A stretch of 64,000 nt of DNA from Xylophilus ampelinus. GTDB taxonomy: Bacteria; Pseudomonadota; Gammaproteobacteria; Burkholderiales; Burkholderiaceae_C. The translations under genes were made by a program, and so were the position numbers. The stretch covers positions 1 through 64,000 of the forward strand of contig NZ_CABFMN010000090.1 of assembly GCF_901875635.1 (NCBI RefSeq), written 5' to 3'. The notes under the pieces are model-generated. The model worked only from the letters and a program-made list of their open reading frames with translations. It was not told where the DNA came from and did no database searches. Below are positions 18,099-26,694 of this stretch, one piece after another. How positions within the stretch are numbered: the stretch's first letter is position 1; each line of letters starts with the position of its first letter.

Positions 18099-18314
18099 TC
18101 AGAGCTTCGCGATCGACACCTCGGTCGACTTGACCAGCGCGACGACGTCGGAGCCGATCTTCAGCTGCAGCTCGTCCACCGAGCGCGTGGTGATGACGGA
18201 GGTGACGATGCCCCAGGGCGTTTCGACGTCGACCTCGGAGACGACGTCGCCGCGGATGATCTCGCGGACCTTGCCCTTGAACTGGTTGCGCACGTTGATG
18301 GCCTGGATGGTCAT
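18099..18314 (-). CDS. Molbindin (Mop/TOBE) protein, SsuF-like
   Basis: A 71-residue single Mop domain: starts AINVRNQFKGKVREI and has the LKIGSDVVALVKSTEVSI end. Molbindins bind molybdate or tungstate as hexamers. In Pseudomonas putida the ssu sulfonate operon ends with ssuF, a molbindin-like gene of the same size. Here the gene lies on the same strand as the ssu genes but is separated from ssuB by the sulfhydrylase gene. AAGGA sits 5-6 bases before the ATG at 18314. An SsuF role is inferred from size and neighbourhood. Confidence 0.85.
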   Translation of the reverse strand: MTIQAINVRNQFKGKVREIIRGDVVSEVDVETPWGIVTSVITTRSVDELQLKIGSDVVALVKSTEVSIAKL

Positions 18315-18341
18315 GAAGGTTCCTTGTTGGATGGATGGGTT

Positions 18342-18402
18342 GCTATTGATTTGATAGCTGCTTGCGCAGGCGGGACGGGCGCTGCAGCCCGATTTCGTTC
18401 AG
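18342..18402 (+). repeat. Dispersed bipartite-hairpin repeat, copy 3
   Basis: Left arm GCTATTGATTTGATAGC, then CGCAGGCGGGACGGGCGC and a GATTTCGTTCAG tail. It lies between the molbindin and sulfhydrylase genes, which are on the same strand, upstream of the molbindin ribosome site. Confidence 0.9.
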
Positions 18403-18445
18403 ATTCATCGACATCGCAGCGGCGCGGGCGCCGGGTGCCGCGGGT

Positions 18446-19735
18446 TCATGTGGATGCCGCCTTCAACGCCTGGTCGAGGTCGGCGATGAGGTCGTCGATG
18501 TGCTCGATGCCGATGGACAGGCGCACCGTGTCCTCGGTGACGCCGGCCCTGGCGAGTTCGTCGGGCGAGAGCTGGCGGTGCGTGGTCGAGGCCGGGTGCG
18601 TGGCCAGCGAGCGCACGTCGCCGATGTTCACCAGCCGCGTGAAGAGCTTCAGCGCATCGAGGAACTGCGCGCCCCCGGCCCGGCCGCTGCCGATGCCGAA
18701 AGTGAGCACGCCGCTGGACTTGCCGCCGAAGTACCTCTGCGCCAGCGCATGGTCGGGGTGGTCTTCCAGCGCCGCGTAGTTGACCCAGTTCACCGCCCTG
18801 CTCTTCTTCAGGTGCTGCGCGACGGCCAGCGCGTTGCTGCTGATGCGGTCCATGCGCAGCGCCAGCGTCTCGATGCCCTGCAGGATCTGGAAGGCGTTGA
18901 AGGGCGAGATCGCCGCGCCCGTGTTGCGCAGCGGCACGACGCGCGCGCGGCCGATGTAGGCAGCGGGCCCCAGCGCCTCGGTGTAGACCACGCCGTGGTA
19001 GCTCACGTCGGGCTCGTTCAGGCGCTTGAAGCGTTCCTTGTGCTGCGCCCAGGGGAACTTGCCCGAATCGACGATCGCCCCACCGATGCTGGTGCCGTGG
19101 CCGCCGAGGTACTTGGTGAGCGAGTGCACCACGATGTCGGCGCCGTGCTCGATCGGCCGGCTGAGGTACGGCGAGGGCACCGTGTTGTCGACGATCAGCG
19201 GCACGCCGTGCTTGTGCGCGACGGCTGCCACCGCGGCGATGTCGGTGATGTTGCCGGCCGGGTTGCCCAGCGACTCCACGAAGATGGCCTTGGTCTTCGC
19301 GTCGATCAGCGGCTCGAAGCTGGCCGGGTCGCGGTGGTCGGCGAAGCGGGTGGTGATGCCGAACTGCGGCAGCGTGTGGGCGAACAGGTTGTAGGTGCCG
19401 CCGTAGAGCGCCGTGCTGCTGACGATGTTGTCGCCCGCCTCGGCGATGGTCTGGATCGCGTAGGTCACGGCCGCCTGGCCCGAGGCCAGCGCCAGCGCGG
19501 CGATGCCGCCTTCCAGCGCCGCGACGCGCTGCTCCAGCACGTCCTGCGTCGGGTTGTTGATGCGGGTGTAGATGTTGCCCGGCACCTTGAGGTCGAACAG
19601 GTCGGCGCCGTGCTGCGACGAGTCGAAGGCGTAGGCCACCGTCTGGTAGATGGGCGGCGCCACCGCGCGGGTGGTCGGGTCGGGCGAGTAGCCGGCGTGC
19701 ACCGACAGGGTTTCGAATTTCCAGTCCTTGGACAT
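18446..19735 (-). CDS. metY: O-acetylhomoserine aminocarboxypropyltransferase (sulfhydrylase)
   Basis: A 429-residue PLP enzyme of the Cys/Met metabolism family. It joins O-acetylhomoserine with sulfide to give homocysteine, the direct sulfhydrylation route. The pyridoxal lysine is Lys208 in HSLTKYLGGHG. The N-terminal FETLSVHAGYSPDPTTRAVA and the NPAGNITDI region fit the MetY branch rather than cystathionine synthases, which are about 40 residues shorter. AAAGGA precedes the ATG at 19735. It lies inside the ssu/sbp sulfur neighbourhood and supplies homocysteine that the methionine synthase at 33 kb could use. Confidence 0.92.
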   Translation of the reverse strand: MSKDWKFETLSVHAGYSPDPTTRAVAPPIYQTVAYAFDSSQHGADLFDLKVPGNIYTRINNPTQDVLEQRVAALEGGIAALALASGQAAVTYAIQTIAEAGDNIVSSTALYGGTYNLFAHTLPQFGITTRFADHRDPASFEPLIDAKTKAIFVESLGNPAGNITDIAAVAAVAHKHGVPLIVDNTVPSPYLSRPIEHGADIVVHSLTKYLGGHGTSIGGAIVDSGKFPWAQHKERFKRLNEPDVSYHGVVYTEALGPAAYIGRARVVPLRNTGAAISPFNAFQILQGIETLALRMDRISSNALAVAQHLKKSRAVNWVNYAALEDHPDHALAQRYFGGKSSGVLTFGIGSGRAGGAQFLDALKLFTRLVNIGDVRSLATHPASTTHRQLSPDELARAGVTEDTVRLSIGIEHIDDLIADLDQALKAAST

Positions 19736-19765
19736 GGGTGTTTCCTTTGGGTGGATCAAGAACGG

Positions 19766-19849
19766 CCGTTCACGCTGAGCTTGGCCTGTCCTGAGCTTGT
19801 CGAAGGGTCGAAGCGCCGCGCGAAGCTTCGACAGGCTCAGCTCGAACGG
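19766..19849. repeat. Palindromic extragenic element (TTCGACAGGCTCAG type)
   Basis: An imperfect long palindrome begins CCGTTCACGCTGAGC and ends GCTCAGCTCGAACGG, with CTGAGCTTGTCGAAG and CTTCGACAGGCTCAG as the inner arms. This is the REP-like element common between genes in beta- and gammaproteobacteria. It fills the gap between the ends of the ssuB and metY transcription units. Confidence 0.8.
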
Positions 19850-19867
19850 AGATGGGCGAATGCGGCA

Positions 19868-20716
19868 TCACACGGCCCAGCGCAGCGTGTGCGCGGGCGA
19901 GTCGGGCCAGTGGGCATCGTTGGCGGGTTCGGCCTCGTCGGCCGCAGGTTTCTGCAGCACCCGGTCGAGGATGCGTTTCTCGATGGCTGCGAAAGCCGAG
20001 TCGCCCTGCGAGCGCGGGCGGGCGAGCGCGATGCGCTCGTCCAGCGAGATGCGGCCGTCCTCGATCAGGATCACCCGGTCGGCCAGCGCCACGGCCTCCT
20101 GCACGTCGTGCGTGACCAGCAGCGCCGTGAAGCGGTGCTGCTGCCACAGCCCCTCGATGAGGCGGTGCATCTCGATGCGCGTCAGCGCATCCAGCGCGCC
20201 AAGCGGCTCGTCGAGCAGCAGCAGCCGCGGGTGGTGCACCAGCGCGCGGGCCAGGGCCACGCGCTGCCGCTGGCCACCCGACAAACGCGCCGGCCATTCG
20301 TTCTCGCGATCGGCCAGGCCGACCTGTGCCAGCACCTCGCGCCCGCGCGCCCTCGCCTCGGGCGGCAGGCCCAGCGTGACGTTGTCCAGCACGCGCATCC
20401 AGGGCAGCAGGCGCGCCTCCTGGAACATGATGCGCGTGCCGTCGTGCAGGCCGCTCACAGGTTTGCCGTCGGTGACGACCTGGCCGCCGCTGGCCGCCTC
20501 AAGCCCGGCGATCAGGCGCAGCAGCGTGCTCTTGCCGCAGCCGCTGCGTCCGACGATGGCGATGAACTCGCCCGGCTCGATGGCCAGCTGCGTGTCGCGC
20601 AGCACCTCGCGTTCGCCGTAGCGCTTGACGAGGTGGCGAGCCTCCAGCTTTACGCCGCCGGGCTGCGGCAGCTCGACGAGGTCAGGGCGGGTGGGGGTAT
20701 CGATGACAGCGCTCAT
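19868..20716 (-). CDS. ssuB: Aliphatic sulfonate ABC transporter ATP-binding protein
   Basis: A 282-residue ABC ATPase of the nitrate/sulfonate/taurine group. Walker A is GRSGCGKST, the signature [15 protein letters not shown], and Walker [16 protein letters not shown]. It powers sulfonate uptake with SsuA and SsuC. It is the last gene of the minus-strand order ssuE, ssuA, (70-aa ORF), ssuD, ssuC, ssuB. The ATG at 20716 has GGAG about 11 bases upstream. A gap of 164 bases separates it from ssuC, wider than elsewhere in the operon. The C-terminal ~40 residues after the H-loop are acidic and variable. Confidence 0.92.
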   Translation of the reverse strand: MSAVIDTPTRPDLVELPQPGGVKLEARHLVKRYGEREVLRDTQLAIEPGEFIAIVGRSGCGKSTLLRLIAGLEAASGGQVVTDGKPVSGLHDGTRIMFQEARLLPWMRVLDNVTLGLPPEARARGREVLAQVGLADRENEWPARLSGGQRQRVALARALVHHPRLLLLDEPLGALDALTRIEMHRLIEGLWQQHRFTALLVTHDVQEAVALADRVILIEDGRISLDERIALARPRSQGDSAFAAIEKRILDRVLQKPAADEAEPANDAHWPDSPAHTLRWAV

Positions 20717-20880
20717 GGTTGCGGGCTCCGTGCGGCCTCCCGTTCCCAGGCCGTGCACTCGCTGAAGAGCGACAGGGCACGCGGGTGACGGGTGGCGGGT
20801 TTCATGGCGATCAGGCCGATGGCTTGAACAGGTCGATGTAGAGGGCGTTCACCTTCTTCGGCAACAGCTTTGCCCTGCCC

Positions 20881-21711
20881 TCACTTCGCCTGGTAGCCCG
20901 GATGCCAGCGCAGCCACCCGTGCTCCAGCGCCCGTGCGAACACATCGGCGAACTTGCCCAGAAGCGCGTAGAGCAGGATGCCCACCAGCACCACGTCGGT
21001 CTGCAGGAACTCGCGGGCGTTCATCGTCAGGTAGCCGATGCCGGCCTGCGCCGAGATGGTCTCGGCCACGATCAGGATCACCCACATCAGCCCCAGCGAG
21101 AAGCGCAGGCCCACGAGGATGGACGACAGCGCGCCGGGCAGGATCACGTCGCGGTACAGCTGCCAGCGAGAGAGGCCATAGGTGCGGCCCATCTCGATGA
21201 GCTGCGGATCGACGTTGCGGATGCCGTGGAAGGTGTTGAGGTAGATCGGGAAGAACACGGACACGCTGATCAGGAACAGCTTGGCCGTCTCGTCGATGCC
21301 GAACCACAGGATCACCAGCGGGATGAGCGCCAGCGCCGGGATGTTGCGCACCATCTGGATGGTGGAGTCGAGCAGCGTCTCGAAGAATTTGACCGAGCCG
21401 GTGAGCAGCCCCAGCACCAACCCGGTACCACCGCCGATCGCCAGGCCCAGCAGCGCACGGCCGGCACTCACCTTGACGTGCGTCCACAGCTCGCCCGACA
21501 CGGCGAGCGACCACGCGGCCTTGACGACGTCGATCGGCGCCGGGAGCACACGGGTAGAGAGCCAGCCGAGCGACGAGGCGATCTGCCACGCGACGATGAG
21601 CCCGATGGGAACGAGCCAGGGCACGAGGCGGTGGGCGACCTGGGCCGCGAAGGCCTTGGCGCCGCCGAGGGAGGGGGTACGCAAGGGCATGGACTGGACT
21701 TGTTCGGTCAT
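20881..21711 (-). CDS. ssuC: Aliphatic sulfonate ABC transporter permease
   Basis: A 276-residue inner-membrane permease with six or so helices and the EAA-type loop EMGRTYGLSRWQLYRDVILPGALSSI, shown here only in outline. The sequence VRNIPALALIPLVILWFGI is typical of SsuC/TauC. It forms the channel for SsuA-delivered sulfonates. The ATG at 21711 follows a weak site, and a TTG directly before it is less likely. An 11-bp perfect palindrome lies in the 68-base gap to ssuD. Confidence 0.93.
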   Translation of the reverse strand: MTEQVQSMPLRTPSLGGAKAFAAQVAHRLVPWLVPIGLIVAWQIASSLGWLSTRVLPAPIDVVKAAWSLAVSGELWTHVKVSAGRALLGLAIGGGTGLVLGLLTGSVKFFETLLDSTIQMVRNIPALALIPLVILWFGIDETAKLFLISVSVFFPIYLNTFHGIRNVDPQLIEMGRTYGLSRWQLYRDVILPGALSSILVGLRFSLGLMWVILIVAETISAQAGIGYLTMNAREFLQTDVVLVGILLYALLGKFADVFARALEHGWLRWHPGYQAK

Positions 21712-21746
21712 CAAAGAACTTTCACGGTTGGATCGATTTCGACTCG

Positions 21747-21771
21747 CTCCCTCTCCCTTTGGGAGAGGGAG
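21747..21771. repeat. Perfect 11-bp inverted repeat between ssuD and ssuC
   Basis: CTCCCTCTCCC, loop TTT, GGGAGAGGGAG. Very stable in RNA, and without a T-run on either strand. It resembles the CTCCCTCTCCC...GGGAGAGGG palindromes scattered between genes in betaproteobacteria. In the ssu mRNA it could stabilise the ssuD segment or weaken read-through into ssuC and ssuB. Confidence 0.75.
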
Positions 21772-21779
21772 TCAGAAGC

Positions 21780-22958
21780 TCAGCTCTGCGAAACGAGGCG
21801 CGACGGTGCGTCGAGGTTGGCGACGACCTCGCCAAAGGGGCCGGTGAGCGCACCACCGACCGATCCACCGAGGCGTTGCTGCACGCGCCGCGGCAGCAGC
21901 GGGAACACCAGTTCGGCGAAGCGGTAGGCCTCTTCCAGGTGCGGGTAGCCCGAGAGGATGAAGGCGTCGATGCCCAGCGCGGCGTATTCCTCGATGCGTG
22001 CCGCGACCTGCTCGGGGCTGCCGACCAGTGCGGTGCCGGCGCCGCCGCGCACCAGGCCCACGCCAGCCCAGAGGTTGGGGCTGATCTCCAGCGCCTCGCG
22101 GCTGCGGTTGGCGCCACCCCGATGCAGCGCGGCCATGCGGCGCTGGCCTTCCGAATCCATGTTGGCGAAGGCGGCCTGCGCGCGAATCACGGTCGAGTCG
22201 TCGACGCGGCTGATGAGCGCGTCGGCGGCCTGCCAGGCTTCCTGCTCGGTCTCGCGCACGATCACGTGCAGGCGGATGCCCAACTCCACGCGGCGGCCCT
22301 TGCCCTCTGCCCTCGCCCGCACGTCGGCGATCTTCTTGGCCACCTCGTCGGGCGTCTCGCCCCAGGTCAGGTAGCGCTCGACCTGCTCGGCCGCGAGCTC
22401 GTGCGCGGCCGCGGACGAGCCGCCGAACCACACCGGCGGGTGCGGCTTCTGCACCGGCGGGAACAGCAGCTTCGCGCCCTTGACCTGCAGGTGCCGGCCG
22501 TCGTAATCGAAGGCCTGCCCGTCGTGGCTGCGCGCGATGAGCTCGCGCCAGATGCGGATGAACTCGGCCGACTGCTCGTAGCGTGCCGCGTGATCGAGGA
22601 AGACGCCGTCGCCCTCCAGCTCCGCGCGGTCGCCACCGGTGACGAGGTTGACCAGCAGCCGTCCGCCCGACAGCCGGTCGAAGGTCGCGGCCATGCGCGC
22701 GGCCAGCGCCGGCTGGTGGAGGCCGGGCCTCACCGCGACCAGGAACTTCAGCCGCTTCGTCGCGCCGATGAGGCTGGAGGCGACGACCCAGGGGTCTTCG
22801 CAGGAGCGGCCGGTCGGGATGAGCACACCTTCGTAGCCGAGCGTGTCGGCCGCGCCGGCCACCTGCTGCAGGTAGGCCAGGTCGACCGGTCGAGCGCCTT
22901 CGGTGCTGCCGAGATAACGGCTGTCGCCGTGGGTGGGGAGGAACCAGAAGATCTGCAT
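21780..22958 (-). CDS. ssuD: FMNH2-dependent alkanesulfonate monooxygenase
   Basis: A 392-residue luciferase-family TIM-barrel enzyme. It uses reduced flavin and oxygen to cleave alkanesulfonates to aldehyde and sulfite. The N-terminus [17 protein letters not shown] and the segment [17 protein letters not shown] are diagnostic for SsuD. Length equals the family norm (about 380-390). AAAGGAT lies before the ATG at 22958. The reduced flavin would come from SsuE, encoded upstream in the same direction. Confidence 0.96.
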   Translation of the reverse strand: MQIFWFLPTHGDSRYLGSTEGARPVDLAYLQQVAGAADTLGYEGVLIPTGRSCEDPWVVASSLIGATKRLKFLVAVRPGLHQPALAARMAATFDRLSGGRLLVNLVTGGDRAELEGDGVFLDHAARYEQSAEFIRIWRELIARSHDGQAFDYDGRHLQVKGAKLLFPPVQKPHPPVWFGGSSAAAHELAAEQVERYLTWGETPDEVAKKIADVRARAEGKGRRVELGIRLHVIVRETEQEAWQAADALISRVDDSTVIRAQAAFANMDSEGQRRMAALHRGGANRSREALEISPNLWAGVGLVRGGAGTALVGSPEQVAARIEEYAALGIDAFILSGYPHLEEAYRFAELVFPLLPRRVQQRLGGSVGGALTGPFGEVVANLDAPSRLVSQS

Positions 22959-22976
22959 GGGAAAAATCCTTTGCGC

Positions 22977-23189
22977 TTACCAGGAGTGCGCGAGAAAGCG
23001 CGTCGATGGTGCGGTGGCGTGTGCCGCGACGAGCCGGCGCAGCGCCCGCACCGGCAGGTAGCCGTGCGGCGCACGCCGGGCCACGGCATAAGCCGAGGGC
23101 AGCTTGATGCCCCAGGCCGCCACGGTGACGCCCAGCACGCGCAGCGCCTGCTGCGCGGGAGAGGAAGGAACGACGAAACGGGAACTCAC
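22977..23189 (-). CDS. Small ORF between ssuA and ssuD
   Basis: A 70-residue reading frame starting with GTG at 23189, 12 bases after the ssuA stop. GAGGAA sits about 8 bases upstream, a better ribosome site than several neighbours have. It ends 18 bases before ssuD. The protein is basic with a mildly hydrophobic centre (ALRVLGVTVAAWGIKLP) and no recognised family. Exact fit between two ssu genes and the good ribosome site argue for real translation. It may mainly couple ssuA and ssuD translation. Confidence 0.5.
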   Translation of the reverse strand: MSSRFVVPSSPAQQALRVLGVTVAAWGIKLPSAYAVARRAPHGYLPVRALRRLVAAHATAPSTRFLAHSW

Positions 23190-23200
23190 GCCGACATTCC

Positions 23201-24169
23201 TCAGGTCAGGCCCGGGGCCGCCGCCTCGAGCAGGTTGATGCGCCTGGGGATCAGCTTGAGATCGAAGAAGGTGTCGGCGATCTGCTGCTGCTCGCCCAGG
23301 ATGGCTCGGGTGATCGGACCGGTGCCGAACTGCGAGCGCCCGATCGACAGGTCGACCACCGGCTTGGGCAAGCCCCAGATCTGCGCCAGTTCGCCCGCGA
23401 GTTCGCCGCGGTGGCCCTTGCCCCACTGGTCGACCTTGTCGAGCTCCTCGATCAGCACCCGGGTCACGTCGACGTTCTTCGCCGCGTAGTCGAGCGACGA
23501 GAAGTAGTAGCCGCGGTTGCCCACCACGCCCGAGGCATCGGCCAGCACCCTGGCGTCGAGCGACTTCTCGGCCGCGGCGAGGAAGGGGTCCCAGATGACC
23601 CAGGCGTCGATCGAGCCCTTCTCGAACGCGGCGCGCGCGTCGGCCGGCGGCAGGAAGACGGCGTTCACGTCCGCGTACTGCATCCCGTGCTTCTGCAGCA
23701 GCTTGACCAGGAAGTAGTGGACGTTGCTGCCCTTGTTGAAGGCGACTTTCCTGCCCTTCAGCTCGGGCACGCTGCGAATGGCCGAACCCTTGGGCACCAG
23801 CACGGCTTCGGACTGCGGTCGCGGCACCGTCGCCGCGACGTAGGCCAGTGGCGCGCCGGCGGCCTGCGCAAAGATGGGTGGCGCCTCGCCGACGTCGCCG
23901 AAATCGATCGAACCGACGTTCAGCGCTTCCAGTTGCACCGGGCCGGCGGTGAACTCGGTCCACTTGACCGACACCTTCAGCGGGGCGAGGCGCTGCTCGA
24001 GCGTGCCGCGGCCCTTGAGCAGGCTGAGGTAGCCCTTCTGGTGGCCGATGCGCAGCGTGCGCGCGGCGCCCTGAGCGAACGTGGGCGCCGCGAGCGCGGC
24101 AGGCAGCGCGAGGGCGGCGGCACCCCGGAGCAGGCGACGGCGCGAGAGGGAGTTGGATGAAGAGGTCAT
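23201..24169 (-). CDS. ssuA: Aliphatic sulfonate ABC transporter substrate-binding protein
   Basis: 322 residues. The export signal has a twin-arginine look (SLSRRRLLRGAAALALPAAL). The mature part starts RTLRIGHQKGYLSLLKGRGTLE, typical of SsuA, with FTAGPVQLEALNVGSIDFG following as the ligand-domain hinge. It captures sulfonates in the periplasm for SsuBC. AGGA lies about 9 bases before the ATG at 24169. It is downstream of ssuE on the same strand with a 262-base gap containing only a tiny ORF. Confidence 0.93.
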   Translation of the reverse strand: MTSSSNSLSRRRLLRGAAALALPAALAAPTFAQGAARTLRIGHQKGYLSLLKGRGTLEQRLAPLKVSVKWTEFTAGPVQLEALNVGSIDFGDVGEAPPIFAQAAGAPLAYVAATVPRPQSEAVLVPKGSAIRSVPELKGRKVAFNKGSNVHYFLVKLLQKHGMQYADVNAVFLPPADARAAFEKGSIDAWVIWDPFLAAAEKSLDARVLADASGVVGNRGYYFSSLDYAAKNVDVTRVLIEELDKVDQWGKGHRGELAGELAQIWGLPKPVVDLSIGRSQFGTGPITRAILGEQQQIADTFFDLKLIPRRINLLEAAAPGLT

Positions 24170-24195
24170 GGTGCGTGGTCCTGGATCGGGTGAAT

Positions 24196-24312
24196 TCAGG
24201 CGAAGGCCAGCAGTGCGGCCTGAAGCGCCAATGCGGCCAGCAGGTCGGCCGCGCGCAGCAGGCGGGAGCCGGGCTGGACGGCGGGCAGGTGGTCGGCGAG
24301 GGTGGGTGGCAT
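24196..24312 (-). CDS. Possible 38-residue hydrophobic peptide between ssuE and ssuA
   Basis: An ATG at 24312 opens a 38-codon frame encoding a peptide with an Ala/Leu-rich C-terminal helix (RAADLLAALALQAALLAFA). It could be a small membrane peptide. No convincing ribosome site is visible and no family is recognised. The frame could be chance in GC-rich DNA. It is listed because it occupies the otherwise empty 262 bases between ssuE and ssuA. Confidence 0.25.
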   Translation of the reverse strand: MPPTLADHLPAVQPGSRLLRAADLLAALALQAALLAFA

Positions 24313-24431
24313 GGCAGTCAGGAGCAATTCGTGGGGGCGAGCGGTGCCCGCACCGCCGGGCAGGAGCCTGGCGGCGGGGGCGGTGATCGGGGGGAGTGGC
24401 GAGGCGGCGGCGGCGCACGGCCGCCCTCGCC

Positions 24432-25019
24432 TCAGACGCTACATCGCACCTGCGAGAAGTGCACCGGCTCGAAGGCGGCCGGGCGCGGACCCAGCTTCAG
24501 GCCCTCGGCCGCCAGCGTGTCGACGGCTTCGGCCAGGCGGTCGAACAGGTCGACCTGCAGCTGGTAGGCCCCTTCGGGCGTGAGCGTGACCTGGGCATCG
24601 CTCGCGTAGACGCCGGGCAGGATGTGGCGCGCGCCCAGCGCGTTGAGCACCGGCCGCAGCGCGTAGTCCAGCGCCAGCATATGGTGCGGGCTGCCGCCCG
24701 TGGCCAGCGGCAGCACGGCCTTGCCGCGCAGCGCGGTCTGCGGCAGCAGATCGAGGAAGACCTTGAGCAGCCCGCTGTAGGCCGCCTTGTAGACCGGCGT
24801 GGCCACGACGATGGCCTGCGCTTTCGCGATGCGGTCGACGGCCAGTTGCACGCTGTGGTGGCTGGTGTCGGCGGCCAGCAGCGCCGCGGCCGGCAGGTCG
24901 CGCACGGCCAGCGCGTCGGTGGCCACCCCGCGGCGCGCCAGCCGGTCGGCCACGGCGTCGAGCAAGGCGGTGGACCGCGACGGCGAGGACGGGCTACCCG
25001 CCAGCAACAGCACAGACAT
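24432..25019 (-). CDS. ssuE: NADPH-dependent FMN reductase
   Basis: A 195-residue flavodoxin-like reductase. The N-terminal SVLLLAGSPSSPSRSTALLD binds flavin phosphate, and ATPVYKAAYSGLLKVFLDLL and PLATGGSPHHMLALDYALRP are SsuE hallmarks. It supplies FMNH2 to SsuD. It is the first gene of the ssu operon. A reversed copy of the dispersed repeat starts about 17 bases upstream of the ATG at 25019, so promoter and leader must lie in or beyond the repeat. No classical ribosome site is visible. Confidence 0.93.
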   Translation of the reverse strand: MSVLLLAGSPSSPSRSTALLDAVADRLARRGVATDALAVRDLPAAALLAADTSHHSVQLAVDRIAKAQAIVVATPVYKAAYSGLLKVFLDLLPQTALRGKAVLPLATGGSPHHMLALDYALRPVLNALGARHILPGVYASDAQVTLTPEGAYQLQVDLFDRLAEAVDTLAAEGLKLGPRPAAFEPVHFSQVRCSV

Positions 25020-25035
25020 CGGAAGCTTTCAAAAA

Positions 25036-25100
25036 TTTGGGGACGAAATCGGCCCGCAGCGCCCGCCAGACGGGCGCCACCAGCTATGAAATCCATAGCA
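25036..25100 (-). repeat. Dispersed bipartite-hairpin repeat, copy 4 (reversed)
   Basis: Read on the minus strand: GCTATGGATTTCATAGC, then GCGCCCGTCTGGCGGGCGC and a CGATTTCGTC tail. It lies between ssuE and the upstream sulfate-binding protein gene on the same strand. It is the only copy in the window oriented this way. Confidence 0.9.
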
Positions 25101-25130
25101 GGGACCGCTCGGACCCCTGCGTGCCGCGAC

Positions 25131-26174
25131 CTACTTCTGCTTGTTGGTGTAGATCTGGTCGAAGCTGCCGCCGTCGGCGAAGTGGGCCTTGTCGGCCTGC
25201 GTCCAGCCACCGAAGGCCTCGTCGATGGTGAAGAGCGCCAGCTTGGGGAACTGGTCGGCGTACTTCGCCTTGGCCTTGTCGGCCGTCGGGCGGTAGTAGT
25301 TGCGGCCGGCGATGTCCTGGCCTTCGTCGGTGTACCAGTACTTGAGGTACTCCTCGGCCACCGCGCGGGTGCCGTGCTTGTCGGCGAACTTGTCGACCAC
25401 CGTCACTGCCGGCTCGGCCAGGATGGAGATCGAGGGCACGACGATGTCGAACTTGTCCGGCCCGAATTCCTTGATGGCGAGGAAGGCCTCGTTCTCCCAG
25501 GCCAGCAGCACGTCGCCCACGCCGCGCTGCACGAAGGTGATGGTGCTGCCGCGCGCGCCCGTGTCGAGCACCGGCACGTTCTGGTAGAGCTTGCCGACGA
25601 AGTCCTTCGCCTTGGCATCGCCGCCGTACTTGCGCTTGGCGTATTCCCAGGCGGCGAGGTAGTTCCAGCGCGCGCCGCCCGAGGTCTTGGGGTTGGGGGT
25701 GATGACCTGCACGCCCGGCTTGGCCAGGTCGTCCCAGTCCTTCAGGCCCTTGGGGTTGCCCTTCTTCACCAGAAACACGATGGTCGAGGTGTAGGGCGAG
25801 CTGTTGTGCGGCAGGCGCTTCTGCCAGTCGGGCTTGACCAGGCCGCCGTGCGTCACGAGCGCATCGGTGTCGCCGGCCAGGGCCAGGGTGGCGACGTCGG
25901 CTTCCAGCCCGTCGATGATCGAGCGCGCCTGCTTGCCCGAACCGCCGTGCGACTGCTTGACCACCACGTCCTGGCCGGTCTTGGCCTTCCAGTACCTGGC
26001 GAAGGCCTTGTTGTAGTCCACGTACAGCTCGCGCGTCGGGTCGTACGAGACGTTGAGCAGGTTGACGGTGTTGCCCTGCACCTGGGCCACAGCCGGCAGC
26101 GATGCCGTCAGGGCCATGCCGGCCACTGTGCTGGTGGCCAGGGAAAGCTTGATAAAGTCGCGGCGGCTGTTCAT
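25131..26174 (-). CDS. sbp: Sulfate ABC transporter substrate-binding protein
   Basis: 347 residues with signal [19 protein letters not shown] and the Sbp/CysP pattern: [13 protein letters not shown] at the mature N-terminus, [17 protein letters not shown] in the sulfate pocket, and [16 protein letters not shown]. It binds periplasmic sulfate or thiosulfate. The permease and ATPase genes (cysTWA) usually next to it are not in the window. The ATG at 26174 gives a short n-region; an ATG at 26195 with AAGG upstream is a real alternative. It is divergent from yggX across an AT-rich spacer. Confidence 0.93.
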   Translation of the reverse strand: MNSRRDFIKLSLATSTVAGMALTASLPAVAQVQGNTVNLLNVSYDPTRELYVDYNKAFARYWKAKTGQDVVVKQSHGGSGKQARSIIDGLEADVATLALAGDTDALVTHGGLVKPDWQKRLPHNSSPYTSTIVFLVKKGNPKGLKDWDDLAKPGVQVITPNPKTSGGARWNYLAAWEYAKRKYGGDAKAKDFVGKLYQNVPVLDTGARGSTITFVQRGVGDVLLAWENEAFLAIKEFGPDKFDIVVPSISILAEPAVTVVDKFADKHGTRAVAEEYLKYWYTDEGQDIAGRNYYRPTADKAKAKYADQFPKLALFTIDEAFGGWTQADKAHFADGGSFDQIYTNKQK

Positions 26175-26219
26175 GTTTGTGCTCGAAAAAGGCATAACGT
26201 CGATGCCTTGCATTCTCAA

Positions 26220-26326
26220 GAGCGCATAAGGAAACTGGAACGACCGAGTTTTCAGTTCTAAATAGCGAAATCAACTAAGCGGCCGGCTCAGCGCCCGCCG
26301 CGCACCCACACCGAAGAGGCACCGCA
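26220..26326. promoter_or_regulatory. AT-rich divergent promoter region between sbp and yggX
   Basis: An unusually AT-rich core (about 26249-26276, containing TTTTCAGTTCTAAATAGCG) lies between the sulfate-binding protein gene and yggX. Sulfur-starvation genes in proteobacteria are typically activated by CysB/Cbl at AT-rich sites, so this is the most likely control point. No exact operator can be drawn from one sequence. Confidence 0.35.
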
Positions 26327-26605
26327 ATGGCACGCATGGTCCACTGCATCAAGCTCGGCCGAGAGGCCGAAGGGCTCGATCTCCCCCCCTACCCGCCCCA
26401 CACCGATCTAGGCAAGCGCATCTGGGAAAACGTCAGCAAGGAAGCCTGGGCCGCCTGGCTCAAGCAGCAGACCATGCTGGTGAACGAGAACCGCCTGAAC
26501 CTGGCCGACCAGCGCGCCCGCCAGTACCTGGCGCGGCAGATGGAGAAGCACTTCTTCGGCGAGGGCGCCGATGTGGCGCAGGGGTACGTGCCGCCGAGCG
26601 CCTGA
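26327..26605 (+). CDS. yggX: Fe(2+)-trafficking / oxidative damage protection protein
   Basis: A 92-residue cytosolic protein matching YggX along its length. It starts [18 protein letters not shown] with the conserved Cys7, then [21 protein letters not shown] and the C-terminal EKHFFGEG. YggX protects iron-sulfur clusters and buffers labile iron. GAGG precedes the ATG at 26327 by about 8 bases. It is followed 89 bases later by mnmC on the same strand, possibly from its own promoter. Confidence 0.95.
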   Translation: MARMVHCIKLGREAEGLDLPPYPPHTDLGKRIWENVSKEAWAAWLKQQTMLVNENRLNLADQRARQYLARQMEKHFFGEGADVAQGYVPPSA

Positions 26606-26694
26606 CGCCCCGAGCTGGCGCGCGCTGCTGTGCGCCAGCGCCTTGACGGCCCGCGCCGCGAGCACTGCCGGCGCCTCGCCTCCTCCGCTTTCCC

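Noticed and set aside
20717..20880. Possible remnant gene in the ssuB-ssuC gap
   Set aside because: One minus-strand frame ends in a protein-like [18 protein letters not shown], but it is under 25 codons, lacks a start and merges into antisense of ssuC. Too weak to annotate.
23201..24418. Upstream-extended start for ssuA
   Set aside because: The frame is open to 24418, but the added N-terminus is Arg/Pro-rich and would bury the export signal. The ATG at 24169 gives a normal signal peptide.
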